Notes under the pieces: generated by a model
Database searches by the model: none
What the model was told of the DNA's origin: nothing
What the model saw: only the letters and a program-made list of their open reading frames with translations
In this document: positions 53,245 to 61,922 of the stretch, piece after piece
Position numbering within the stretch: the first letter of the stretch is position 1
Layout of the letters: each line of letters opens with the position of its first letter
Assembly (NCBI GenBank): GCA_964408455.1
Contig: CAYOZN010000022.1
Coordinates: 35,337 to 99,336, forward strand
Reading direction: 5' to 3'
DNA: 64,000 bases
From: CAYOZN01 sp964408455
Lineage (GTDB): Bacteria > Planctomycetota > Phycisphaerae > UBA1845 > UTPLA1
Program-made: the position numbers and the translations under genes

Positions 53245-56061
53245 TCACTTCGCACCGGCCCGCCCCGCCCTTTTCGCGCGCACGAGTTTCGCGCCCTCGA
53301 TGACCGTCACCGGGATGAGCGACATGATGCCGACGATAGCCCATTCCCACGCCGTCAGCGCGGCAATGTCGAGCAGTTCGCGCACGGCCGGGATGCTGAC
53401 CAGTCCCACCTGAAGCACGATTGAAACGGCCAGCGCGATAAATAGCGGGCGATTGGAGAACCAGCCGATCTCGGGCATGGTGTACCGCCGGCTGCGACAG
53501 GCGATGGCGAAGAAGAGCTGCGAAAAGGCCATCGTCGAGAAGGCGACCGCCCGGGCCTCGGCCAGCGGCCGATCCTGCGCGAGCAGCACCCACGCAAATC
53601 CGCCGGCCGCGACGGCGGCGATCAGCAGGCCGTGCCCCAGTATCACGAGTGCGTCGTGCCTGGAGATGACCGGGGCGCGGGGCTCGCGCGGGGACCGCTG
53701 CATGATGTCGCGCTCCGCCGGCTCGACGCCCAAGGCCAGGGCGGGCACGCCGTCGGTGATCAGATTGATCCACAGAATCTGCACGGCCACCAGCGGCGCC
53801 GGCCAGCCCACCAGGGCTGCGAAAAACAGAAACAATAACTCGCCGGCATTGCACGACAGCAGAAAGTGCGTCACTTTCTGGATGTTGTCGAAGATGCCGC
53901 GACCCTCCTCGACCGCGGCGACGATGGTGGCGAAGTTGTCATCCATCAGCACCATGTCGGCCGCCCCGCGCGTCACGTCCGTCCCGGTGATGCCCATGGC
54001 CACGCCGACGTCGGCCGCCTTGAGCGCGGGTGCGTCGTTCACGCCGTCTCCCGTCATGGCTGCGACGTGACCGAGTTTTCGCAGGGCACGCACGATCCGC
54101 AGTTTGTGCTCCGGCGAGACGCGGGCATACACCGCCGCCTTTTCGACGCGATCGCGCAGCTCGTCTTCGCTGGTGTCGTCGAGGCGGCGGCCGGTGATGG
54201 CCTCGTCGCCGTCGGCCGCCATGTGCAGCTCGCGGGCGACGGCCATGGCCGTGTGCGGCTGATCGCCGGTGATCATGACCGGCCGGATGCCGGCGGAGCG
54301 GCACACAGCGATGGCGTCCGCGACTTCCGTCCGTGGCGGATCGATCATGCCGGCCAGCCCGGTGAGGACCAGGTCCTGCTCCTCGGCCTCATCTGGATCG
54401 CCGCCGTCGAGTGGCTTCCATGCCAGAGCGAGCACGCGCAAGGCCTTTTCGCCCATATCGTCGGCGGCGCGGCGGACCCGTTCGCGGATATCGTCTGTGA
54501 TCGGCGCCACGTCGTCGCCCAGCTGCATGCGCGTGCAGCGCTCGAGCAGCACCTCTGGCGCGCCCTTCGCAAACATGGCGGCCGCGCCGCTTTCGTCGCG
54601 AGCCACCACGCTCATGGCCTTGCGATCGGATTCGAATGGTATCTCGTGCTGGCGCTCGAAGGCGCCGGTTTCAATGCCGGCCTTCAGCGCGGCGACGCGC
54701 AGGGCAGCCTCGGTCGGATCGCCCAGCACCCGCCATTCGCCATTCTGCTGCTCGACGCCGGCATTATTGCAGACAGCGCCGATCCGGAGGGCCTGCGCCA
54801 GTTCGGGCTCGTCGCGCGGCGAGACGGGCTCGCCGTTTTCGATTGCGCCTCCGGCTGCGCGCGGCTCTCCGGGCACGGTTTCGGTTTTGGCGGTGGCATC
54901 GCCGTTTTCAACGCGAGTGAATTCACCATCCGGCGCGTATCCGATGCCGCTGACGCGATACTGGTCGCCGGGCGTCCAGATCTGCTGCACGGTCATCTCG
55001 TTGCGCGTCAGCGTTCCCGTCTTGTCGGAGCAGATGCACGTCACGCAGCCGAGCGTTTCGACGCTGGGCAGATGCCGGATGAGGGCATTGCGCCTGGCCA
55101 TGCGCTGCACGCCGAGGGCGAGGGCAATCGTCACAACGGCGGGCAATCCTTCCGGCACGGCCGCGACGGCAAGGCTCACCGAGTAGAGCAGCACCTCGAG
55201 CACCTCGCGTCCGCGGGCGATGTTGATCACGAAAATGATGAGGACGATGGCGCCGCAGACGATGGACAGATGCTTGCCGAGGGCGGTCAGCCGCCGCTGG
55301 AGGGGCGTGGGCTCCTGTTCGGTGCGCTCGAGCATGCCCGCGATGCGGCCGAGCTCCGTGTGCATCCCGGTTGACACGACGATGGCACTACCCTTGCCGG
55401 CCGCGATCGACGTGCCGGAATACACCATGTTTCGCCGGTCGGCGAGCGCGGCCCCCGGCTGGAGCACGGCGCCGGCCTGCTTGTGCACCGGCGTCGATTC
55501 ACCGGTGAGCGCCGCCTCCTGGGCCGACAGCCGGATCGATTCAAACAGGCGAGCGTCGGCGGGCACCTGGTCGCCGGTTTCGAAGTGGATGATGTCGCCG
55601 GGCACCAGCTCTGCCGCCGGCAGCACCGCCTCATGGCCATCCCTCAGCACGCGACATCCGGGCGCCGCCAGCTCGCGCAGGGCGGCGAGGGCCCGTTCGG
55701 CCTTTTCCTCCTGAAGAAAGCCGATCAGCGCATTCAGCAGGATGATCGCGGCGATGGCGATCGTCTCCGGCCACTCGCCGAGGATGCCGCTGATGATGGC
55801 GGCGACGATGAGGATGCCGATCAGCACCGAGGCGAATTGCCGGACGATGCGTTTCCACAATGGCGGCGGCGGCGTCTCCTGAAGCTCGTTCGGGCCATGC
55901 GCCTGGCGGCGCTCCTCGACCTGGCCGTTTGTCAGCCCCTGCTGTGGATCGACGCCCAGCTCGCGAGCGAGCTCCTCGGCCGATTGGAGATGTGGCCTTC
56001 GTCGCTCGTGCGTCCCGTCGCTTTTCGCCGGCCTGTGTGTTGCTTCCGCAGGGGTTGCCAT
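53245..56061 (-). CDS. P2A-type cation-transporting ATPase
   Basis: A 938-aa P-type ATPase. TGES at 186-189 (actuator domain), PEGLP at 303-307 in the ion site, the phosphorylated aspartate D346 in DKTGTLT, and TGDGVNDAPALK are all present. About ten membrane segments and an N-terminal cation-ATPase domain (ELARELGVDPQQGLTNGQVE) place it among SERCA/PMR1-like Ca2+ (or Mn2+) pumps, which expel the ion from the cytoplasm at the cost of ATP. The nucleotide domain contains an unusual Ala/Glu/Gly-rich stretch near residues 385-420. The start is ATG at 56061. It is a single gene; Ca2+ specificity is inferred from the PEGLP motif. Confidence 0.9.
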   Translation of the reverse strand: MATPAEATHRPAKSDGTHERRRPHLQSAEELARELGVDPQQGLTNGQVEERRQAHGPNELQETPPPPLWKRIVRQFASVLIGILIVAAIISGILGEWPETIAIAAIILLNALIGFLQEEKAERALAALRELAAPGCRVLRDGHEAVLPAAELVPGDIIHFETGDQVPADARLFESIRLSAQEAALTGESTPVHKQAGAVLQPGAALADRRNMVYSGTSIAAGKGSAIVVSTGMHTELGRIAGMLERTEQEPTPLQRRLTALGKHLSIVCGAIVLIIFVINIARGREVLEVLLYSVSLAVAAVPEGLPAVVTIALALGVQRMARRNALIRHLPSVETLGCVTCICSDKTGTLTRNEMTVQQIWTPGDQYRVSGIGYAPDGEFTRVENGDATAKTETVPGEPRAAGGAIENGEPVSPRDEPELAQALRIGAVCNNAGVEQQNGEWRVLGDPTEAALRVAALKAGIETGAFERQHEIPFESDRKAMSVVARDESGAAAMFAKGAPEVLLERCTRMQLGDDVAPITDDIRERVRRAADDMGEKALRVLALAWKPLDGGDPDEAEEQDLVLTGLAGMIDPPRTEVADAIAVCRSAGIRPVMITGDQPHTAMAVARELHMAADGDEAITGRRLDDTSEDELRDRVEKAAVYARVSPEHKLRIVRALRKLGHVAAMTGDGVNDAPALKAADVGVAMGITGTDVTRGAADMVLMDDNFATIVAAVEEGRGIFDNIQKVTHFLLSCNAGELLFLFFAALVGWPAPLVAVQILWINLITDGVPALALGVEPAERDIMQRSPREPRAPVISRHDALVILGHGLLIAAVAAGGFAWVLLAQDRPLAEARAVAFSTMAFSQLFFAIACRSRRYTMPEIGWFSNRPLFIALAVSIVLQVGLVSIPAVRELLDIAALTAWEWAIVGIMSLIPVTVIEGAKLVRAKRAGRAGAK

Positions 56062-56336
56062 GAATATTGCTGGTTGAAACGAAAAACGCGGGTGCCGGCG
56101 AACTGCCGCCCGCCCGATGCACGCGGATCATAGTGGAATGCGGCTGACCTGCGCGGACGCAGCTCAGCAATAAGCTTTCTGCATGGCCCCGGACAAACAC
56201 GCTGCGGATGGGATTTCGAGCCGGGCGACGGCTGAACATGTGCGAAGGCCGCAAAAGCAATAAATAGTGCCTTTCAGGACATTCAATCAGAGGCGGGTTT
56301 TTCCGCGGCACCGCGGATCGTAACTGGAGGGAAACC

Positions 56337-56930
56337 ATGCACGGAACTTCATTGATTTCCACAGCTTGCATTACGGTGGCCATCGCCCTGACGACTGCGG
56401 CGTCGGCCCGGGGTGACCTGATTCACGACGAGTCCATCCACGGCGACCTGTCCGGCAACCAGGCGGCACCGACGCATTACACGCTTTTGCCGGGTTCGAA
56501 CACGCTGATCGCCACCAGCGTTTCCGGCGATCGGGAGTACGTCCGGCTCAGCGTCCCCGCGGGATTGCTTTTGGATTCGCTCATCCTCGTGGACTATGCG
56601 GGAATCGACGGGACCGCCTTCATCGCCGTCCAGCAGGGCACGGAATTCACCGAGCCGCCAACGGGAACCAACGTCGCCAATCTGCTCGGCTGGTCGCACT
56701 TCGGACCCGGCGTCGGCAACGTGGGCCTGGACATTCTGCCGGGCATCGGCTCCGGCCTGGGGGCGATGGGCTTTACGCCGCCGCTGGCCGCCGGCGAGTA
56801 CACGTGGTGGATTCAGCAGACCGGCGGCAACGCAGCCACGTATGAGCTTGACTTCGTCGTCACGCCGGAGCCCACGTCGCTGGCCCTTCTTGGCCTGGTG
56901 GCAACGGTCCTGCTGCGCCGGCGGCGGTGA
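56337..56930 (+). CDS. PEP-CTERM domain secreted protein
   Basis: A 197-aa exported protein. The start at 56337 follows CTGGAGGGAAACC and yields a signal peptide ending near SARGDL. The middle is a beta-rich domain (DREYVRLSVPAGLLLDSLIL). The last 23 residues are VTPEPTSLALLGLVATVLLR followed by arginines, which is a PEP-CTERM sorting signal: PEP motif, hydrophobic helix, basic end. In known systems an exosortase cleaves and anchors such proteins to the surface or exopolysaccharide. No exosortase is in the window. No close functional family was recognised. Confidence 0.9.
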   Translation: MHGTSLISTACITVAIALTTAASARGDLIHDESIHGDLSGNQAAPTHYTLLPGSNTLIATSVSGDREYVRLSVPAGLLLDSLILVDYAGIDGTAFIAVQQGTEFTEPPTGTNVANLLGWSHFGPGVGNVGLDILPGIGSGLGAMGFTPPLAAGEYTWWIQQTGGNAATYELDFVVTPEPTSLALLGLVATVLLRRRR

Positions 56931-57073
56931 CGGATATATGGCACTCCCGTCGCGATCAAACCCGGAAGGGGATCGACAACCGGAGCACGACTCCGCCAAA
57001 TGGCCAAACCCAAGGTGTCGCGCACGACTTTCGCGGTAAACTGCGGGCTGGTCCCCGACGTCGCCGGCGGACC

Positions 57074-57433
57074 CTACGAAGGCCGGTCGCTGACCGAAAT
57101 GACGAGTCCGTCGGGATCGGCGTACTGGGCGATGCAGGCACCGAATGTCTCCGTCGGCGGCTGAAGGCAAGGAACGCCGCGATCGATCATCCTTTGGTGG
57201 AATTCGGCGATGTTCTGCACGGCGAAACCGGGGCGGCAACGTCCGGCGGGCTCCGCCTTGACCGGCGGGGTGGCGGTGGCGTCCGCTTTGTGAAGGGCCA
57301 GCGTCGCGCCCTCGGTGGCGAACTCGGTCCAATGCGTCGTCTGAAACTTGAGCGTCAGCCCGATGACATCGCGGTAAAAGGCGATGGAGCGCTCCATGTC
57401 GCTGACGAAGACGATGGCGTAACCCACTTTCAT
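57074..57433 (-). CDS. VOC (glyoxalase/bleomycin-resistance) family protein
   Basis: A 119-aa vicinal-oxygen-chelate protein with paired beta-alpha-beta-beta-beta motifs. It opens MKVGYAIVFVSDMERSIAFY and contains RDVIGLTLKFQTTHWTEFAT, FAVQNIAEFHQRMIDRGVPC and a closing YADPDGLVISVSD, where metal ligands usually lie. The start at 57433 is selected because GAGAGG stands 6 bp before it, while the upstream ATG at 57439 is too close to that site. The substrate is unknown; isomerase, dioxygenase or antibiotic-sequestering roles all occur in the family. It follows the rplL terminator and is probably independent of the ribosomal operon. Confidence 0.87.
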   Translation of the reverse strand: MKVGYAIVFVSDMERSIAFYRDVIGLTLKFQTTHWTEFATEGATLALHKADATATPPVKAEPAGRCRPGFAVQNIAEFHQRMIDRGVPCLQPPTETFGACIAQYADPDGLVISVSDRPS

Positions 57434-57588
57434 ATGCATCCTCTCTTTTGAACTGTTGGCCACACCGGCGCCCATCTTATCCTGCCGATATTCCGCCTGC
57501 ACGCTTTGGTCATGCCGGCGAGCATTCCTGTGTCTGGTGAGTCAGCGTCCGTGGCGCCTGTTAAACGCGTCTTTCGGCACTGGCAGGT

Positions 57589-57637
57589 ACCGAAAAAGGA
57601 AAACCGGCGACACGCGGAAACCACGTGACGCCGGTTT
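57589..57637 (-). terminator. Rho-independent terminator after rplL
   Basis: On the minus strand AAACCGGCG and CGCCGGTTT form a perfect 9-bp stem, extended by an inner CACG/CGTG stem past an A.A mismatch, and are followed by TTTTCCTTTTTC. It lies 62 bp past the rplL stop and ends the ribosomal protein operon. Confidence 0.85.
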
Positions 57638-57698
57638 ATCTGTTTGACTGGGAATGTCAGCGCGGGCAGCGCAATCAGGCGCCGCACCCGCGCGGCGA

Positions 57699-58115
57699 TT
57701 ACTTGCCCTTGACGTCGACCTTGCCGCCGGCTGCCTCTACTTCCTTCTTGAGCTTGTCGGCGTCGTCCTTGCTGATGTCGGTCTTGATGGGCTTGGGAAC
57801 GGCATCCACCAGGTCCTTCGCCTCCTTGAGGCCGAGGCCCGTCGCGGCGCGGACGACCTTGATCACGTTGATCTTGCTGGCGCCTGCGTCGGTCAGGATC
57901 ACGTCGAACTGGGTCGGGGCTTCGACTTCCTCGGCCGCGGCCGCGCCGGGCATCGGGCCGGCCATCATGACCGCGCCGCCGCCGGCGGGCTCAATGCCGT
58001 AGGTGTCCTTGAGATAGTCCGCCAGGTTCTGGGCGTCCTTGACGCTCAGGTTGACGATCTTGTCGCCGATGTCCTTGACGGCTGCGCTGAATTCCTTTGC
58101 TGGTGCTTCGGCCAC
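57699..58115 (-). CDS. rplL: 50S ribosomal protein L7/L12
   Basis: A 138-aa stalk protein that recruits translation factors to the ribosome. The N-terminal dimerisation region (AVKDIGDKIVNLSVKDAQNL) is followed by an Ala/Gly-rich hinge with extra glycine and methionine (AGGGAVMMAGPMPG). The C-terminal domain is typical (FDVILTDAGASKINVIKVVR, GLGLKEAKDLVDAVPKPI). The length is a little above the usual 120-125 aa because of the hinge. It lies 319 bp after rplJ and is the last gene before the terminator; rpoB, its usual neighbour, is absent. Confidence 0.97.
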   Translation of the reverse strand: MAEAPAKEFSAAVKDIGDKIVNLSVKDAQNLADYLKDTYGIEPAGGGAVMMAGPMPGAAAAEEVEAPTQFDVILTDAGASKINVIKVVRAATGLGLKEAKDLVDAVPKPIKTDISKDDADKLKKEVEAAGGKVDVKGK

Positions 58116-58434
58116 GGTGCAAACTCCTCTGTCTTTCGGGCATCCACGACGAGATCCCGGCCACCGGCCCGGGCTCTGTTCTGGCGCCCTCGTTCAACCG
58201 CCATCCCGGGAGCCGAGGTCCCGTTGACCTCGTTTAACCCCGCCCCGCCATCCGCGGCAAGGCTGCCAAAGGGGACCGCCGGGTTCGCGGCGTAAAAAGC
58301 GAAAATCGAAAATCCAAAATCGAAAGGCTTAGTGATGTTGTCTTCACACTTACGTGAAAGGCACTTCGCCATTCGTACTCGCCGAGCAAGCTCGGCGGCT
58401 AAGTCTCAAGCTCAAGCCGCTCCTGCGCGGGGCC
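58116..58434. other. Long rplJ-rplL intercistronic region with hairpin and short tandem repeat
   Basis: About 320 bp where most bacteria have under 100. It holds a 7-bp hairpin CGCCGAG-CAAG-CTCGGCG at 58380-58397 and three 7-bp units (GAAAATC, GAAAATC, CAAAATC) at 58302-58322, which read as a T-rich run on the coding strand. This may be an attenuator or processing site between rplJ and rplL. No gene is seen. Confidence 0.55.
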
Positions 58435-58971
58435 TCATGCCACCCTGGTGATCGCCTCGCCCTTTTCGAGCTTGTCGACGATCGCCTTGATGCAGCCGGC
58501 GATCTTGCCGCCGGTGTTGATCTGTCCGGCGATGCGCCGCGCGGGCGACGTGAAGAGCATGACGATTTCGCCCTGAAGCTCGGCCCTGCTCTTGCGCTTC
58601 GAAATGTCCTCGACGGTGAGGACCTCGGGATCGCCATCGACCAGGCCGCCCTTGAGCTCGAGCGCGGGAAAGTCCTTCGTGAGGCGGAGCAATTCCTTGG
58701 CGATCTCGACGGCGCCCTTGTCGCCGGTGACGAAGGCGCAGGGGCCGGTGAGCGATTCGGCCAGCGGCGCCAGGGCCGTGCCGGCCAGGGCGCGGCGGGC
58801 GGCGCTGTTCTTCACCACGCGGACGCCGACCTTCATCTTCTCGAGTTCGCTGCGGAACGTGTTGGCCTGGATGCCGGTGAGGCCGTGGACGTTGACGACC
58901 AGCACGCTTTCGATATCGGCAAAGCGGGCCTTCACGTCGCGTTCGAGCATGGATTTGACTGCACGACTCAT
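58435..58971 (-). CDS. rplJ: 50S ribosomal protein L10
   Basis: A 178-aa ribosomal stalk base protein that anchors L7/L12 dimers. It contains SVLVVNVHGLTGIQANTFRS (residues about 22-41) and GVRVVKNSAARRALAGTALA, the conserved L10 core. A C-terminal helix (GCIKAIVDKLEKGEAITRV) binds the stalk. The length is normal. It lies 84 bp after the rplA stop. In E. coli the L10-L7/L12 complex represses its own mRNA through the leader; the presence of a hairpin at 59030-59058 in this gap is compatible with regulation but unproven. Confidence 0.96.
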   Translation of the reverse strand: MSRAVKSMLERDVKARFADIESVLVVNVHGLTGIQANTFRSELEKMKVGVRVVKNSAARRALAGTALAPLAESLTGPCAFVTGDKGAVEIAKELLRLTKDFPALELKGGLVDGDPEVLTVEDISKRKSRAELQGEIVMLFTSPARRIAGQINTGGKIAGCIKAIVDKLEKGEAITRVA

Positions 58972-59029
58972 GTGTATGCTCCAGTGCGTACTGCTCAGCG
59001 CCTGGTGATGCCGCGACGCTGCACGCCGA

Positions 59030-59058
59030 CCGGGCTGAGGACAGCCCGGCTCCGATTA
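59030..59058 (-). promoter_or_regulatory. Conserved intercistronic hairpin, copy 1 (rplA-rplJ)
   Basis: CCGGGCTG-AGGA-CAGCCCGG forms a perfect 8-bp stem, followed by CTCCGATTA. The last three bases (59056-59058) are the complement of the rplA stop codon. The same layout occurs at 61183-61211 with one compensated base pair. Confidence 0.7.
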
Positions 59059-59982
59059 TGCCTGCTGCACATCCAGTTCGATGGCTGGCGACATGGTGCC
59101 GCTGATGCAGACCTTCTTGATGTACTGTCCCTTGCTGGTGGACGGCTTCATGCGGCGGATGTGGCCGATGAAGGCGTTGATGTTTTCTTTCAGATCGTCC
59201 GGGGCGAAGCTGGACTTGCCGACGATGGCGTGCACGTTCGCACCGGCATCATTGCGAAACTCGATCTTGCCGGCGGCGAACTCTTTCACCGCGTTGGCGA
59301 CGTCTGCCGTGACGGTGCCGTTCTTCGGCGAAGGCATCTTGCCCTGGGGGCCGAGAACGCGACCGAGGCGACCGACTTTGCCCATGGTTCGCGGATGGGC
59401 GATGGCGACGTCGAAATCGGTCCAGCCGTCGGAGACCTTCTTGATCAGATCGTCGACGCCGACTTCCACCGCACCGGCGGCTTTCGCCTGATCGGCGTCT
59501 TCGGCATCGACGAAGGCGATGACCTTCTTGGTTTTGCCGATGCCGCGCGGGAGGGAGACGCTGCCGCGGATCATCTGCTCGGCATGCTTGGGATCGATGC
59601 CCAGGTGCATGACGATATTGATCGTCTGGTCAAACTTGGTGCCGCCGGTCACGTCCTTCAGCAGCTTGACGGCCTCGGACAGTTCGTACTTCTTGTCGCG
59701 TGTCACCTTGGCGGCATTCGTCTTATGGCGGCGGCTGATGCCGCGCATTGACCGGCCGCGGTTCTTGCGGCCGGGAGCCGATGACGACTCGCCCTTCTCC
59801 GGCCTGGCAGCCTTCTCGCCGGATTCCGGACGATCGGCCTTTGCTGCCTTCTCGGCGCCTTCGCCCTTTGGCGCCTTGGCGGCGCGCTCGGGCTTGTCGC
59901 CCTTCGGCTTCTTCGGGCCCGCCTCAGCCGCCGGCTGATCGGGCGTTTCAGGCGCGGTTGCCTGGTCTTCGGGATTTGCCAC
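59056..59982 (-). CDS. rplA: 50S ribosomal protein L1 with long low-complexity N-terminal extension
   Basis: A 308-aa protein. The canonical L1 begins only near residue 85 (RRHKTNAAKVTRDKKYELSE) and runs through GGTKFDQTINIVMHLGIDPK, RTMGKVGRLGRVLGPQGKMP and SSFAPDDLKENINAFIGHIR, all standard. Before it lies a tail of about 80 residues rich in Lys, Ala, Glu and Pro (PKKPKGDKPERAAKAPKGEG), unlike the usual 230-aa L1. L1 binds 23S rRNA at the E-site stalk and in E. coli also represses its operon. The extension could bind RNA or act in assembly. A start at residue 78 (MRGISRRHK) is possible, but the extension keeps a stable reading frame. Confidence 0.93.
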   Translation of the reverse strand: MANPEDQATAPETPDQPAAEAGPKKPKGDKPERAAKAPKGEGAEKAAKADRPESGEKAARPEKGESSSAPGRKNRGRSMRGISRRHKTNAAKVTRDKKYELSEAVKLLKDVTGGTKFDQTINIVMHLGIDPKHAEQMIRGSVSLPRGIGKTKKVIAFVDAEDADQAKAAGAVEVGVDDLIKKVSDGWTDFDVAIAHPRTMGKVGRLGRVLGPQGKMPSPKNGTVTADVANAVKEFAAGKIEFRNDAGANVHAIVGKSSFAPDDLKENINAFIGHIRRMKPSTSKGQYIKKVCISGTMSPAIELDVQQA

Positions 59983-60156
59983 GGGATTATCCTTGCGTTC
60001 GACGCCAGTGGTCTGCCACGATTTTCAACGGGCTCGTGGTCGAGCCGGGCCCGCCGGAGCGGGCCGTGCCGGCCGTCGCCAAACCGGAGTTTGCGATGCC
60101 GAGCCGAGTAGTGTAGCCGAATCGAGCGGGTATGCAAGGCCGACGAGGCAGGACGG

Positions 60157-60690
60157 ATGACGAAAAAGCAGCCCGAAAACTGGATCGACAACGCCTGGAC
60201 GCGCCGTACGTCGGACGACGTCCACCCCGAATCCCGGCGGGCCGGGCGATGGCTGATGGCCTTTTGTATCTATTTGGTGTCGTTCTATCTCTCTTACCAG
60301 GAGCTGAAATACGCCTTCCGGGGCGAATCCGCGATTGCCACGATCGTCAGTGTTCGGATCACGACGACGCCCGGCTCCCGAACCTCGCCGCCGCGCGACG
60401 TGCTGGCCGTACGTTACGCATGGCATCAGAAAAACGGGCTGAGGCGCGAGGACGTGATCAATCGGGCAATCAACTGGCAAGCGCCGGAAGACGGCCGGTT
60501 ATCCATCGACTACCTGCCGGATGAAAAGGGCAGCCGCGCGGCGGGAGAACGAAACACGGTCGCGCTGACGGTTTTCGGGATAATGACGGCTGCGGCGTTT
60601 TTTGTGATCGTCCGCGTTATGGTGCAGGCGTACAAAAAGCAGCCATCCCGCCATTCAGCCGGACGACGAGATCCGCTTCACGGCGGTTGA
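60157..60690 (+). CDS. DUF3592-like membrane protein lying between rplK and rplA in opposite orientation
   Basis: A 177-aa protein with a polar N-terminus (MTKKQPENWIDNAWTRRTSD). A first span (WLMAFCIYLVSFYLSYQEL) is followed by an extracytoplasmic beta-rich domain (AFRGESAIATIVSVRITTTP, LAVRYAWHQKNGLRREDVIN, RLSIDYLPDEKG) and a second span (VALTVFGIMTAAAFFVIVRV). The topology and YLPD motif resemble DUF3592, of unknown function. It is on the plus strand, convergent with rplK (20 bp apart) and divergent from rplA. Its presence splits an operon that is otherwise nearly universal. No transfer signature in base composition is obvious. Confidence 0.72.
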   Translation: MTKKQPENWIDNAWTRRTSDDVHPESRRAGRWLMAFCIYLVSFYLSYQELKYAFRGESAIATIVSVRITTTPGSRTSPPRDVLAVRYAWHQKNGLRREDVINRAINWQAPEDGRLSIDYLPDEKGSRAAGERNTVALTVFGIMTAAAFFVIVRVMVQAYKKQPSRHSAGRRDPLHGG

Positions 60691-60709
60691 AAGGATCTGA
60701 CGCAGCGGC

Positions 60710-61144
60710 TCAATCGACGACGTCGATGCCCATGTTCCGCGCCGTGCCGGCGACGATGCGGGCGCCGGCTTCGATGTCGCCGTGGCAGTTCAAATCCTTG
60801 ATCTTGGTCTTGGCGATCTCGCGGAGCTGGGCGTGTGTCACGGTGCCGACCTTCTCTCGATTCGGCACGCCGGATCCCTTGGCGATCTTGGCGGCGTCCT
60901 TGAGCAGCACGGCGGCCGGCGGGCTCTTGATGATGAAGTCGAACGTGCGATCGGCATAGACGCTGACCACGGCGGCGACGGGCATGCCGTTGAGGTGCTT
61001 GGTGCGTTCGTTGAACTGCTGCACGAACTGGCCGGGATTGACGCCGTACTGGCCGCAGGCGGGGCCGATGGGCGGGGCGGGGGTCGCCTGACCGCCCGCG
61101 CCCTGAACCTTGAAAACTGCTGTCGGTGTTTTCTTCTTTGCCAC
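60710..61144 (-). CDS. rplK: 50S ribosomal protein L11
   Basis: A 144-aa protein of the GTPase-associated centre. It starts MAKKKTPTAVFKVQGAGGQA and contains TPAPPIGPACGQYGVNPGQF, KTPP-like IKSPPAAVLLKDAAKIAKGS and a C-terminal RNA-binding domain (LREIAKTKIKDLNCHGDIEA, GTARNMGIDV). This is normal in length and motifs. It lies 78 bp after nusG on the same strand. The gene after it in transcription order is not rplA directly, because an opposing gene intervenes, so readthrough would produce antisense RNA to that gene. Confidence 0.97.
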   Translation of the reverse strand: MAKKKTPTAVFKVQGAGGQATPAPPIGPACGQYGVNPGQFVQQFNERTKHLNGMPVAAVVSVYADRTFDFIIKSPPAAVLLKDAAKIAKGSGVPNREKVGTVTHAQLREIAKTKIKDLNCHGDIEAGARIVAGTARNMGIDVVD

Positions 61145-61182
61145 GATGTAGTTCCTTGCTTCACTCTCGCTGTCTGCGATAT

Positions 61183-61211
61183 CCGGCCTGAGGACAGGCC
61201 GGCTCTGATTA
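61183..61211 (-). promoter_or_regulatory. Conserved intercistronic hairpin, copy 2 (nusG-rplK)
   Basis: CCGGCCTG-AGGA-CAGGCCGG, perfect 8-bp stem, followed by CTCTGATTA. Against the copy at 59030 the fifth stem pair is C-G instead of G-C while loop and flank are conserved, a compensatory change that supports selection on the RNA or DNA structure. Confidence 0.7.
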
Positions 61212-61222
61212 CGGGTACTTCG

Positions 61223-61918
61223 CTAGACGGCTTCGATCTGCCAGTATTCCAGTTCGATCGGCGTTGCGCGGCCGAAGATGGTCACGATGACGCGGACCTG
61301 ACCCTTGTCGGGGAAGACCTCGTCGATCTCGCCCTCGAAATTCTCGAACGGGCCTTCCTTGACCTTTATCTGATCGCCCTTCTTCATGCCGGCCATGCCC
61401 GCCAGCGTCGGCTGCTCGGCCGATTTCTCGACGACGGCGAGCATCTTCTCGACGTCGTGGGTCTTCATGGGCGTGGGCTTGCCGTCGGAGCCGATGAAGT
61501 CGCCGACGCTCATCGTCTCCTTGATCATGAACCAGATGTCCTCGGGGATGGTGCCATCCTCTTCGGTGGCCATCTCGACGAAGACGTAGCCGGGATAGAG
61601 CTTGCGATCGAAGACCTTGGCCACTTTGCCGCGCATGCGCTTCTCGCGCTGCGTGGGAACGAGGATGCGGCCGATGCGGTCCTCGAGGTGCTCGATCTTC
61701 ACCTTGCGGATAAGGGCCTCGCAGACCTGGTCTTCGCGGTTGCTGGCCACGCGCAGGACGTACCACTGCATGCTGCGGTCGGAGCCATCGGCGGGCCGGG
61801 ACTCGGCGCCCTTTGGCGCGGCGGCCTCGGGCTGTGGCGGCGCGGCATCGTGGTCGGGGGTTTCGCCGTTGTCGGGAGTCACGGCATCCACTCCTTTTCG
61901 GGTATCGACGGTGGCCAT
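61223..61918 (-). CDS. nusG: Transcription termination/antitermination factor NusG with N-terminal extension
   Basis: A 231-aa NusG. The NGN domain begins about residue 50 (QWYVLRVASNREDQVCEALI) and includes KLYPGYVFVEMATEEDGTIP. The KOW domain follows near 178 (KKGDQIKVKEGPFENFEGEI) and the protein ends FGRATPIELEYWQIEAV. The first 48 residues are Asp/Ala/Pro/Glu-rich with no fold. An inserted segment around 115-160 (KPTPMKTHDVEKMLAVVEKS) lies between NGN and KOW. It binds RNA polymerase and links it to Rho or the ribosome. The start at 61918 is 4 bp after the secE stop. Confidence 0.95.
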   Translation of the reverse strand: MATVDTRKGVDAVTPDNGETPDHDAAPPQPEAAAPKGAESRPADGSDRSMQWYVLRVASNREDQVCEALIRKVKIEHLEDRIGRILVPTQREKRMRGKVAKVFDRKLYPGYVFVEMATEEDGTIPEDIWFMIKETMSVGDFIGSDGKPTPMKTHDVEKMLAVVEKSAEQPTLAGMAGMKKGDQIKVKEGPFENFEGEIDEVFPDKGQVRVIVTIFGRATPIELEYWQIEAV

Positions 61919-61922
61919 GTCA

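Noticed and set aside
53866..55374. A 502-codon plus-strand frame
   Set aside because: Antisense to the P-type ATPase; His/Gly/Asp-rich with no motif.
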